Origin: Casuarina equisetifolia
Lineage: Eukaryota; Streptophyta; Magnoliopsida; Fagales; Casuarinaceae
DNA: 64,000 nt
Assembly: GCA_028551475.1 (NCBI GenBank)
Contig: CM052358.1
Span: 23,586,853 to 23,650,852, forward strand
Direction: 5' to 3'
A model generated the notes under the pieces. The model saw nothing but the letters and a program-made list of their open reading frames with translations. It did not search any database and had not been told where the DNA came from. This document shows, one piece after another, positions 1 through 11,190 of the stretch; position 1 is the first letter of the stretch, and every line of letters starts with the position of its first letter. The translations under genes were made by a program, and so were the position numbers.

Positions 1-2997
1 AATAAGGAAGGATTCATCCACAACAACCAAGCATAACCACTTATTATATTTTGTCTGTAATATACTCTCGTGCCTATAAATATATGTAGAAGGCTAAGTT
101 CTAACTCACCAAGTGTGTGAGTCCCTTTCTTTTGTAAACTGCACTATTTTGTGAAATATTAAGCCTTCCCTTGCGTTGTTTGTGCTATATCCCTCTCAAT
201 CATGTATTGTTTGTGCTGCAACTCTGTCCGGCAAATATTTCTCTAAAAGCTCATCTCTAACCTACATATGTCATAATTTTGTTATACCAACCTATTTCCT
301 TAGCCTTTAAGAAGAGCATCTCGGTCCTTTAGTTCTTGTCCACTGATTCCATTAGTGAGGTTTCCCATGTATATGATAGCAAGGATGGTGGTGGACTCCC
401 ATATACTGGAAGACTCTCCCCTTTCCAACAAGAATTTCACGTTACTCGTAGAAGCGCTACATGTCCGAAGTAGGGCCCAAGAAGAGAAGTAGTGCAACAA
501 CAACTATTGTTGAAAACGCAGATTGCAACTGCTACCATAAACAAAAGTTTGCTACTCCTTCACTCCGTGCTAGATGGCGAGGTGGGGAGATATTTGGCTT
601 AACTTATATGCATCTGACAACTTGATGACAGAACAATTTTGTGAAGATGTCTACAACTAGGCAAGGAGACAATCTACATAAACATCTACTTAATCAAGGC
701 AAATGAGAAATTTAATGTCCCAAAAGCCGGGAATCTATGTAGAAAATGTGTGTCAACTCTTCCAATTTGTTTGCAAATGTAATGTTTCCAATTTTGTTTC
801 AAGAGATTACTTTTCCGTTATTTCTCTTTACCTAATCTTTAGATAGCTCATGGGAATAATTCTTGACATAACTTATTTTAAAAAAAAAATGAAAAAAAGC
901 TTTGGCCTTACATAGTCACCATTACACGTATTCAATGATTGTCTGCAACTACAATGCTTTATGTTGCTTTAGTCTCTAGAATAAATTAATTGGGAATAGG
1001 TAGAGCTACGTGTATTCCATATTTTATGATTGAATCTTTCATGAAGGTTGAGTCCTCTGATCTCGGGACTAAGCAAGGATTATTGTTTTTCATACACTAA
1101 TCCACAACAAAATACCATAAATAATGAATTTCTGTCTGGTTAAAAGTCACTAAATAACTAAAAATAGTTTTCTTTATAGAGATAAATAGACTATGAAAAT
1201 TTGTTAGTTAGAAAAGGAGAAAACAAGAATCCTATCGTGATTGCTTAATCTAGTTATGGCACTCCATTGTGGCGGTAGGAATAGGAGGAGGGCAGCAAAG
1301 ATGGTGTTCTGCTTGTTGCTTTTTTCGATACCAATGACATTATTGGCAGACAAAAGCAGAATCTCTCATCAAACAGAAGGGGTTCAAAATCAATTGAAGC
1401 ACTTGAACAAGCTTGCTGAAAGTTCTATCAAGGTTGTTCTTTGCTCCCTTTTATTTCCTCTTGTTTTTCGTTCTTATTTTTTTATTGTCTTTTTTTCCTT
1501 TAACTTAGAGCAATGACTTTTTTTTTTTTTTTTGTACAAAGTAGAAACTACAACTGGAAAAAGCAATTTTTTTTTTAATAAATGGCTACATGGGGAACTA
1601 AGGTCTTCAATTTTGATCTTATAAACTAATCATTTCATGTGCTGAAATATGCTAAAATGTCATTTAAATGAATAAACCTACCATAACGAAATTGCAACAC
1701 CAAATGTTTCAAGTAAAATATATATATATGTATATATATAGGTGTATAGGGTAGTCATTTTCAATTACCTAATAGCCACATAAGTTTATTTCAGATTGAT
1801 ATTTGTGTGTTAGGTACAAATGTGTGAAACAGAGTTTAGATGGGGATATAATTGATTGTGTTAATATCAAACACCAACCAGCTTTTGATCATCCTCTTCT
1901 CAAAAATCATACAATTCAGGTAATTATGTCTTTTCCCTAATTAATTTTCTTTTGATTCGTGAAATAGGTTATCAATAATTTATAACAAATGTGTGGATTG
2001 AATTGCCATAGACTCCACCAAGTTTTCACTTGAGAGAGCTTTCTTTCCATGAGACCAAGGCCGTCTCAAATGTTGAGTCCATAACTCAGCTATGGCACTT
2101 GAATGGAAGTTGCCCCAAAGGAACTATTCCCATTAGAAGACTAAAAGAATCGGACATATTACGAGCAAGATCTCTTGAAGGTTATGGAAGAAAAGAGCAC
2201 ATAGCCGTTGATCAACCGAGTTCTGTTAACTCAAACGTCAAGCCACAAATCGGTCGTGTGGTACTACTTTCTGCACAATCCTCCTTACTTGTCTCTACCT
2301 TGTTCTTCCTATGTTTGAAACATTATTTCCTTTAATAATAAGATAATAATGTTAAGATACTCATTATTTAACTAAAAAATTTACTCAAAAGTTGAGCGAA
2401 ATTTATTACCATATAAAGAGGAATCTTTATATCTTCCTTAATAATATGATTTATTGGCAACATCTTCATATGCTCTCTCACCATTATAGTCAAATTATCA
2501 TACCATCATAATATTGCATTATGTAGGCAATGTGGAAAGTCAAATTAATGGAGCCCATAGGCATGCTAAGGGGACCTTGTGGTATGATATTATGTTAAAA
2601 ACTCTATTATCTAATCCAATAGTCAACTTAAGACTTAAGTAAAATTTATTATTAGATAAGTAAGAATCTCAATATATTCCTTAATAATATATGACTAATT
2701 GCCCACATCTTAACAAGCAATGAACATTCAAAAATTGTAGAACAAAGAAATAAAAATTTTTTGACAAAGAATTGACAGATGAAAGGAAGTCTTTCTCAGT
2801 TTGTTGTTTACTCTTTTTTCTGCTTAATTTTGTCTCCCTTTCTTCATAATGTTTTTGGCGTGTCCAGAGAGCAAGTGCTACTCGGAAGCATGATGAGAGA
2901 TCTGGTGATAGATATTTTGGAGCTGGCGCAGCCATAAGCGTTTGGGAACCCCGAGTCGAGCGTGATGGTGAGTTCAGCTCGTCCCAAATTTGGACAA
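1..2997. repeat. Segmental duplication, left copy (partner 38993-42975)
   Basis: This block aligns collinearly with 38993-42975. It covers upstream flank, promoter region and exons 1-4 of a neprosin gene. By eye, identity is high in introns and flanks as well as exons, so this is a DNA-level duplication and not a retrocopy. The partner carries an extra ~1 kb TRIM array (39197-40228) that is absent here. The shared block ends here where foldback element copy A starts. The left limit of the duplication lies outside the window. Confidence 0.9.
1256..2997 (+). pseudogene. Neprosin-family gene, copy A, 3'-truncated
   Basis: Neprosins are secreted plant glutamic peptidases with an N-terminal activation-peptide domain (DUF4409) and a C-terminal neprosin domain (DUF239). 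The likely exons are 1256-1432 (signal peptide, VFCLLLFSIPMTLLA), 1833-1919 ([10 protein letters not shown], then [15 protein letters not shown]), about 2012-2257 (ITQLWHLNGSCPKGTIPIRR) and 2868-~2997 (AISVWEP, EFSSSQIW). The first three exons are phase 0. The exon 1 start was chosen because it puts a hydrophobic leader in frame; an in-frame ATG lies 15 bases upstream. Unlike copy B, exon 1 here reads open. The coding sequence stops in exon 4, just after the QIW motif, where foldback element sequence begins and supplies a stop codon. Most of the neprosin domain, with its catalytic region, is therefore absent. I infer that it is non-functional as a peptidase. Confidence 0.85.
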
Positions 2998-3328
2998 CAG
3001 AGTACAAAGGTTTCACGTAGTTCGGTTAATGCAGCCTACATTCACCACAGAACCAAGGAGAAATGAGTTTATGATATGCACTAGCACCAAGTAAGAGACA
3101 CATCAGATTAGTGACTTCATCCTTAGGAAAGGAGTAGCTTACGTGGATTATGGTTAACACCCAACAATGGCCTAACTAATCCCAGTTTGGCAGTTACAAC
3201 GGCATAACAGCGAGAAGGATGTACTTAGCAAATGTCATGTGGAGCAAACTACATATAATAGTAGAAGCTAAGTAAATCCTTCTTGCCGTTATGCCGTTGT
3301 AACCGCCAAACTGGGATTAGTTAAGCCA
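2998..3328 (+). mobile_element. Foldback element, copy A, right arm truncated
   Basis: An 85 bp unpaired left flank (2998-3082) precedes a left arm (3083-3229). A short loop (3230-3266) and a right arm truncated to about 62 bp (3267-3328) follow. The arms are inverted copies, recognisable by AATCCCAGTTTGGCAGTTAC on the left and its complement on the right. The flank, arms and loop all match the element at 48463-48899, but this loop is inverted relative to that copy. It sits inside exon 4 of neprosin copy A. There is no coding capacity, so it is a MITE or foldback type; superfamily not assigned. Confidence 0.8.
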
Positions 3329-3539
3329 AAAAGATTGTCACTTAATTCAACCTCCCTTCTTAGGTTACTATAATACTTATGCTCTTATAATTTCAAAACA
3401 TATTCGAAGAATGTTGATGCTACTGAAGATGCTATATAGGCGTGGCTTATGGTAGTGAAATGAGATTTTTTTTTTAATAACCTATCAACACTCACCTTAA
3501 TAGTTGTCTTGTCTTTTGAGGATGCAACAGTTTCTACAA
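3329..3539. other. Short spacer, nothing recognised
   Basis: AT-rich sequence between the foldback element and the gypsy fossil. No exon-like signal seen. Confidence 0.4.
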
Positions 3540-5134
3540 AATTCATGGGCAAGTCAGTTTAGGTTTGTTGCGGTATGAGCAATGTTTGAAACTGCAAAGA
3601 CCGCTACCACTAGCTCCTTCTCGGAGGTAGAGAAGAGCATTTCGTCCTTTCAAAGCTTACAAGTCATTCCTAGTTTCAGTTCTTCAAGCACCTATTCCGC
3701 CAAATTTGTCTACTTAAAGTTCTCCACTTTTAGCATCTCTATAAGCGAAAGGGCTATTTATTCCTCCTACTTGGCCAAAAAATTTTTGTAGTATCCTGTA
3801 TGGCCTTAAAAGCCAACGAAACATGTCTTTGATCTTGTCCAAGTCTACCGAAACTCCCTTTGCCCAATCACACGTCCTAAATATTTTACCTTTGAAGTCC
3901 TAATGAACATTTGGGCCTCTTCACATGTAGTTGGTGCTTCTGTAACACTTAAAAACTTCAACTGCATGTTTTAGAAGACTTTCCCAATCCTTGTTGTACA
4001 CGAGGATAGCGTTAAAAAATGCTAAAACATATTTCCAAAAAGAATCCTGGAATAGTGATTTTATAATGGCTTGGAAAGCTAATGAAACACTAAGAAGTTC
4101 AAATGGCAAGGCTAAAAATTCAGTGTTTTTAGTTAGTTTAAAAACAATTTTTTGTATATACCCCTTATTTCTATCCTTATTTGAAACATAAATCAAGTTT
4201 CGCCAAGTACCTAAATGTCTTTAATTCATCAAACAACACTTCCATTTTGGGGATTGAAAATTTTCTTTTCACCATCTACCCATTTAAGGTCCTATAGTTT
4301 ACACAGGTCACCCCGACGAAGTAGGGACTCAGGTCTAATAATTCCAACCTCCGGCAGCTCCATGACCATTTTCTCAATTATAACCTTCTGAAAATGGGGA
4401 TAGCGGATAAGGTGGGCTGCAATTGGCTTTTTGGCTCCTAAAAAATATATGTATTCCTGCAGGAGTTGTGACATCTGGGAGTCCACATGTTCTCTTTGTC
4501 CATCTTTCCTCCATCTTTCTCCTCCGAGTTGTCTCCCATAACGGCAAAAATGTGCAAAAGTGCATCCTAAAAAATATCTCACCGTTGTCAAAGCATAATC
4601 CCCATGCTTCGCGAACCATACAAGCTGGTACAAGCCATCACATTTTCTTGGAATTAGACAATTCTAAAATTCCGTACAACACTTACAACCTTTTCTTACA
4701 TTGAAATGACTAAGTTACCGTGATTCTTATTCAAAAAATAAAAGAAAATAAGTATAGAAAAGAATAAGATGAAGGCTTTGTAAAAAGAAATGTGTATTGC
4801 ACACAAAGAGAGAGCACAAGAACTATGGAGTATTTTTACTACACATTGGCTTCTTTTATAATAAGAGAGGACCACAACTATTTATAAGTATGGAAGATAC
4901 AAATAAATGGTTAAGATTCATTTAACTTTATAGTCTTAAATTGAGCTAAAATTTTCCATTTCGATATCTTTTATCTAACCCCTAGAAATTTCTAGATAAG
5001 AGCTTTCTAGGTGTTTTTAGATCCTTCTTTAGAGTTTTTTAGGTTTCTCTAGAACCTTTTTTAAGTAGAAGTAATTTGAAATTTTTTTAGAAGCTTTTAA
5101 GTGCATCTCAACTTGCTTTATTTTTATGGTGACA
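3540..5134 (-). mobile_element. Ty3/gypsy fossil (LTR plus reverse transcriptase part)
   Basis: A minus-strand fossil. The LTR lies at about 4637-5134, and reverse-transcriptase/RNase H-like coding follows down to about 3540. Recognisable pieces include IRYPHFQKVIIEKMV (RT N-terminal region) and VLAFFNAILVYNKDWESLLK (the degraded RT YxDD region). No gag or integrase is recognisable. The LTR shares its start (TGTCACCATAA) and the box GTGTGCAATACAC with the plus-strand LTR at 13161-13641, so both belong to one family. The fossil is broken in many places, with roughly ten or more interruptions, and is old. Confidence 0.8.
4637..5134 (-). repeat. LTR of the gypsy fossil at 3540-5134
   Basis: About 500 bp. 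Read on the minus strand it starts TGTCACCATAA and holds a TATA-like TTATAAATAG stretch and the GTGTGCAATACAC box. Pol-like coding follows almost at once after it, so leader and gag are missing. The left edge is approximate. Confidence 0.7.
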
Positions 5135-5147
5135 AAATAAATGGAAG

Positions 5148-5645
5148 GAGTTCGCAGGCCACTAATACGAATCTGACGCCTTAAACTTAACCACCTATAT
5201 GAAACAAAGGCAATTGGAAATCTTAATCCTCAACGAATAATATTTCTTTCCTTAACTTATATTCTCGTGGCACTACTCTTTGGACCTTTTGAGGATCGAA
5301 CGACCCAAGATGTAATTGAAGTTAAATGCATCCACTGTATAGTGGTTTTTGGAATCAAAGTACAAAGAGCTGTGTAGGGGATGGGATGCCAGACACAAAG
5401 ATCAAAACGTGGAAAATCAGTTCTCACAGCTCATGCTCGTCCATAAGAAGCGTCAAAGCCTTGACAGAATTGCTGAAGCTTAAGAGTCGGGTGGCTTCCA
5501 GCTTGGAAAATGTGTCTGCTGCAAGCTAGTTATTACTTTCGAAGATCCCTTTTATCTTTTTATTTTTATCATTTTTGCTTTCAAAACCTAATATAATAAT
5601 CTTCACAAGAAGGAACAAAGGCTTTGACTTTAAGCTCATTACAGA
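5148..5645 (+). repeat. Inverted-duplicate segment (partner 62985-63480)
   Basis: About 500 bp that matches the reverse complement of 62985-63480. The strongest shared stretch includes GACAGAATTGCTGAAGCTTA. Read on the plus strand here, and on the minus strand in the partner, it gives a similar peptide stretch (ALTELLKLKSRVASSLE here, ASTELLKLKCRVAFSLE there), so it may derive from an exon of an unidentified host gene. Elsewhere the frames are not conserved, and this copy stops at 5529. The pair brackets almost the whole TNL/transposon region in opposite orientation, 57 kb apart. Confidence 0.75.
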
Positions 5646-6189
5646 AAGCACAAGGGTGCGCCAAATAACCAAAACCCAAATATTAACAATGATGTAACAA
5701 ACATATCGTTTAAAATATTAAGAGGTTTTTTTTTCTTCGTTCATAAAATTAATTTACAAATGAAGAGAATACATATGTAACGAATACAACAGGTCTACAC
5801 ATTAACAATATAAAGCACACATCTTATTTTACCATATATTCGTTTTATTTGGTGCATAAGAAATACTTTTACAGGAATCTAATTCATGAAACAAACAGAT
5901 GATATATGCTACCATAAATAGTGAATCTATATTAAAAGGAAGAAAAAGAAGGACAAAGTCGATAATTGGATACCTTAAAAAGTCAATAATACATTTAATC
6001 TCAAATTTTTATTTACTTCAAGGAAATGATACTTATTCATCAAAAAGAAGAGTAAGAGACTAACAAAGGCTTTAACTGATGAAAGACTTCATGGATTTCA
6101 TTTGCCATCGTAAGGAAAAGAGATGTCCAAATGAAAGGAATCATTATTTCACAATAATTTACCCAATAAACATAGAGAAAAATGCTTAC
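5646..6189. other. AT-rich spacer, nothing recognised
   Basis: No exon, repeat or element signature seen. The short open frames here look random. Confidence 0.4.
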
Positions 6190-6719
6190 AATTGTTCGCA
6201 ATAGTTCTATGCCTTTGTTAGACATAAGCATAGAGAAAAATATTTTTGTTCTACCTATACTTCAAGTGGAAGTACCTCTACTTTTGCTTTTCAGACCACA
6301 ACTTCAACCACACATCCAAAGGCAGTATCTAGAGAACTTGCTTTTACCAAAAGCAAGCTCGAAATTTCCTCAAGTTATCCAATTTTTCACAAATTTAAGA
6401 GTCTGGAAAGATTCTCCAACATTGTGACGATGATCGCACTTGCTGTTCTCCCATGTGGAGTGGTGGGATATCTGTTGCCAACCAATTCCCCATCTCGAGG
6501 CCTCCTGATGCGCCACTGCCCCATTAAACAAACTACTGTGAGAGAAACACCACCAATGGATCGATATGACTTCGAAATTTCAACGAAATTTCTAACGCCG
6601 CCGACTCTGCTTCAATAGTATACAGCAATAGCCGGACTTATCAAGCCTTCTCAGTACTCAAGCTCGTGAGTCTCGAAGTCCAGAAATTGGCTTTGCATTC
6701 CACAAGCTTGTGAGTTTCA
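6190..6719 (+). promoter_or_regulatory. TNL 5' leader module (TNL-A)
   Basis: This is the sequence directly upstream of the TNL-A start codon. It shares blocks with 58980-59470 (a CATTCGAAGGCAATA-like stretch, a GGGACATCTGTTGCCA-like stretch, then an ATTAAACAA core) and with the other TNL leader copies in the window. It ends with CAAGCTTGTGAG-like sequence a few bases before the ATG. It probably holds the promoter and 5' UTR. No transcription start can be fixed from sequence. Confidence 0.6.
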
Positions 6720-9700
6720 ATGGCATCCTTGAGCACTCAAATACCCTTCTCATCATCATCTTTTTCTTCCACACCTCGACAGACATACGAGGTTTCCCTT
6801 AGTTTTTATGGCAAAGACACCCGCAACAACTTTACAAATCATTTGTATGCCGCTTTATTGCAGAAACGTGTTAACGTCTTTAGAGATGACAAAAAGCTTA
6901 AGCATGGAAAAGATATTTCGCAAGAGCTTTTCAAAGCAATCGAAGAATCCCGATATGCAATTGTGGTTATTTCAAAAACTATGTATTCTCTAACTAGTTC
7001 TTAGCTAAGCTAACCAAAATCATGGAATGTTGAACACAAACACAAATGAAAGTTTTTCTTGTGTTTATACCATGTGATTCCTTCAGATGTACGAAAGCAA
7101 AAACATACTTTTGTTAAGACTTTTGCTAAACATGCAAAAGAGCTTGAGGTCAACAAAGAATAAATGAAAGCATGGAAAATGGCTTTAGAAAAAGTGAGTA
7201 ATCTAGCAAGATGGCATGTATATGAAAGGTATGAATTTTTTAATTTGGTACATTGAACTTCATCTATTTCCATGAATTAGAATCACATATTTATTTAATA
7301 TATAGTCAAATTGATCAAGAAACTTTCAATTTGCTTAGAGTTTGGTCTTAATAGTTCTTTCTTACAAGTTTGAAGTGGGAGAAGTTGAACAAATAAGTGC
7401 AATGATACTTCATGAATTGCATCATAACTTTTCATACATTTCGAAGCGTCTTGTTGGAATGAAATCTCAAGTTAAGAAATTGAAGACCTTGCTTTGTATA
7501 GGATGTGATGATGTTCGATGTGTGGGAATTAATGGGATGAGTGGAATTAGTAAGACAACTCTTGTGAAACTAATTTATGACAAGACTTTATCAAAATTTG
7601 AAGCAAGTTGCTTCCTTACTAAAGATGAACAAGTATGGAAGGATGGGGGAGTGAAGGTGATAGATAACAAATTCTTTAGGAAAAAATTTATTATAGTTAT
7701 TAATGATTTAGATGGGAAAAAACACTTAAAAGTATTAGAAAAGTTAGAAGAGGCATTAACTAAGAAGAGTTGTAGTTGGTTTGTTAAGAATCATCTTAAC
7801 AAGTACAAATCTTCATTTTATCAAGCAGTATGTAGATTATGACTTTGAGGTTAAGGGGTTAGATGATGTGAAACTTTGGAACTATTTAGTTTGAGAGCTT
7901 TTACTAAACCTTTTCCTGAAAAAGATTATATGAAATTGTCTGAAGATATTGTGAGATATATAGAAGGTTTTCCACTAGCTATCAAAGTGTTGGGTTCCTT
8001 CTTTTTTGGTAAATCAATGGATGCTTGGAGAAGTGACTGAAAAATGCTTGAAGTATATATTGATGCAAGAATTTTGAATAAGCTTAAAATAAGTTTTGAT
8101 AGATTGGAAGATATACAAAAATGATTGTTTTTAGATATTGTATGGTTTCTTTGATAAACGATCTTTAGATTGGCTTGGGCACATTTTAGAAAGTTTTGGG
8201 TACTTTCCAGAAATTAATATTAAAGTACTTGTTGACAAAGCTCTTATAAATATCAAAGATGAAAAAAATTTGGATGCATAATTTGCTAGTACAAATGGTT
8301 AACAAATAGTAAAAGATGAGGTGTACAAGAATAGTAGATTGTGTCATTGCAAAGACATCATTGACGCATCAAAGAATAATATAGTAAGTTATTGTTAGAG
8401 AGAGTATTGCATTTAATTTTAAATATTTGAAGCATTTGCCAAATATATCCCTTACACTAATGTTATTTGTCTTGATTTCTACGGCATTGATGCAATTGAA
8501 GGCATTACGATATTTGTACACAACAAAGTTGAGGTGGAACTCAATCTTGAAGCTTTCTTAAAGATGCATACATGTTGAGAATGATTGACATTATTCCGAA
8601 AGGTTCAAATTTTGAAAATTACTTCCTTGAGGTTGCTCTCAAAAATCATTTTAGAAGAGATATCATTAGTTTGACTAAAAAATGGCCATGGAGTATAAAT
8701 CTTTTCAAATTCATACCAAAAGACTCATATCCTTTAGAATTCATGCCAAAAAGATATGAACAATATCTAGGAAAATTGCAATGGGTTGGGGATCATTCAA
8801 AATTTATGCTAAGTGATAAGTATGTTTGATAGATTAGTTTCAATATCCTTTACACTCTTTTCTAGTCTATTTCCAATCAAAGAATCTTCTTAAGCTTAGA
8901 TTTCCTTGTAGTCATGTCAAAATACTATGTAGTGGAAATATGGTAAGACTTTGTCTTATATTAATGTGTGAGGTGTGTGGGCTGTGTGTGTGTTTGTGTT
9001 TTTCCTTGTTTAATTATTATTCATTTATTGTCAATTGTAGAGATTTGAAAAATTGCAAGTCATTCAATTGAATTTTCAATTGGATCTAAGTGGTTGAAAA
9101 AATTTGAAGAATCTTCTAGATAACTTAGGAGGTATGAAAGCTCTAGAGGAATTTAATAGAAAGCCAAACTACGCAAAAAAAAATTACCATCATCCTTGGA
9201 CTCTTTGAAGAAGCTTAAGGTCCTAAAAGGTGGGGGTGCTGTCTCAAATCCCATTAGCTTTTAACTCCTTAAATCCTTTGCAAGTTTAAGCTCTTTAGAA
9301 TGTCTAGATTTGGATATTGCAATCTATTAGATGAAATGATTCCCAATGAGATCAGTAGTTTATCCTCACTTGAGACATTAGTTCTTGATGGTAACAAACT
9401 TAAGTGAGCTCCAAAATTTGTCTATCAACTTTCCAAACTTAAAGAGCTCCATTTATCACATTGCAATATTTTGGATGGAGGAATTGCTAATGATATTAGT
9501 TGTTTATCCTTAAGGAATTACACCACGAAGGGAACAAATTTAAGACAATTTCCAATAGTATTTCACAACTTCCTAATCTTTATAGCCTCTTTTTGATTGA
9601 CAATACTAATCTTCAAGCATTGCCAAAGCTCCCATGTGCCTTACTAGGTTTGTCTAGATCAAATTGTCCATTATTGAATACTTCTTCTATGGACAAGTGT

Positions 9701-10540
9701 GGTTTTGGTGAACAAAGTTAGAACAGCACTTTTAGGGTTACTTATTATGATTATGATGGAAAATCTTACAAGATCTTAGATACAAACTCAAATTATACTT
9801 CAACTTCTTTTTTACTGTTTAAGTTGGCAAGGTTTTTACTTGTGAGTCTCCTACTCTTATAAACATATGTCTATTTTATAGTTTAAAATGAATAAATCTG
9901 CTGGTAGTCTTAAAGTATTGTAGTTGATGTCTTTGTATTCTTGATTTTTATTTCTTAGGTCGTCGTGGATGTGGCATGTGGTCCTACGTTGGGATCTAAA
10001 ATCCATGACTGGTTCAAGACGAGAAGCAATGGTCCCTTTGAAATTCAAGGTTGTATGACAGAAGAAAATTTGGGATCTTGAAGGACTTGCCCTGTATATT
10101 GTTTATGGAGTGCATAAGAGTTCAGATTATAAAAGATCTTGCGACAGTAATCCTGCTATGCTCGAGATTGCTTGCCAAATGTGAAGCGAAAGAACTAACT
10201 TTAAAAGTCTTGTCATTGAAGTTCCCCCTCCTCGGCCAACTAGATTGAACTTCAAAGAAATGGGGTTTGGCTGTTCCTTGCATCTCACGCTATCTGGGAA
10301 TGCCTTGGCAGTTGCGGTTGTGCATCTGACAATGACGGGAACCTTGAGGAAAGCGTCGACATTACCCTTTCGATTTCAGCAAAGGGCACAAATATAGAGG
10401 TGAAGGAGTATGGGGAGCGGGAGGTATGTACGGCTGATGCTGGGACTGGTGTCAAGTTTTAGGTGACATTTCTTTTCATGGGTGGGCTCCACAAAGCTTT
10501 AAGGATTTTTACTATCGCTCCTACCAGGACCATAACTACC
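6720..10540 (+). pseudogene. TNL-A, degenerate TIR-NBS-LRR resistance gene
   Basis: TNLs are cytoplasmic or nuclear immune receptors. Domain order is intact. The TIR exon (6720-~7228) starts MASLSTQIPF and carries YEVSLSFYGKDTRNNF, but a stop falls at 7002-7004, after the SKTMYSLTSS stretch. The NB-ARC exon (about 7369-8390) has a damaged P-loop, GMSGISKTT, with serine for the last glycine of GxGKT, and kinase-2 reads IIVINDLD. Several stops and frame changes follow after 7840. A linker exon (about 8476-8940), an LRR exon (about 9041-9842) and a C-JID exon (about 9959-10540, WFKTRSNGPFEIQ) complete it. Exon borders match TNL-D. With ten or more disabling changes it cannot make a full receptor. 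A truncated TIR-only product of ~94 residues is possible but would lack the second half of the domain. Confidence 0.9.
8960..9001. repeat. TG-rich microsatellite in a TNL-A intron
   Basis: An interrupted TG tract in the intron before the LRR exon. TNL-D has a cleaner TG run at the same intron position (about 54508-54524), so it was present in the common ancestor. Confidence 0.7.
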
Positions 10541-11190
10541 ATTAAACCAATTTTCTAACATGGACAATGCAAAATGTCCTTTAGATCATTATTATTTTCT
10601 TGTTAACTTTTTTGCAAAACTTAGAATTATTATTATTCGTTTAATGCTGATGAGCGCCTTGAAATAGTTAATTTGAATAGATATGTGTTAAAGATGGATC
10701 CCATTTCTGGTTAGGTTTATATATTTTTGTTCTTATTGCTTACTATTATTTCATTAGTATAAATAATAGTAGTATGAGCTTGACTTTAGTGTATATTTTA
10801 AGTTCATTCCGTTTGTGTAAATACCTCGTGGGAACCCTATTATTGTTTAGCAATTGTTAATAGAATTGACATATTCTCAGCTTACAAGCATTCAATCCGT
10901 GTGTCCAATAATGGTTGCTTTTGTTTTTTTTTTTAATTGCATTCAATTGAACATTCTTTATTTTAATCTATTAATTTTATCAATATGTTATAACGCACCC
11001 ATTTAACCTATTTAAGGTAGAAGATTCCACCTGTTCAAATTACCGTACTTTGGTTAAAATTGAAGACCTTTGTTTAGCTTTTCCGTCTGACATAGTTCAC
11101 TTCTAAGGTAGAGGTATGATGAATATAGATAAGGTCAAGGTCTTCCAAGGTTTCGTAGTTTTGATCATTCATTGGTTTTGTGAATTATTA
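10541..11190. other. TNL-A 3' flank, with a ~300 bp insertion
   Basis: The flank is collinear with the region after TNL-B (15500-15830); both carry ...CACCCATTT...TATTTAAGGT...TTTGTTTAGCTTTTCC. Relative to that copy, 10691-10982 is extra. It is bounded by similar ATATGTGTTA (10681) and ATATGTTATA (10983) sequences that could be a degraded target duplication. The insert has no coding features and its family is not recognised. Confidence 0.5.
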
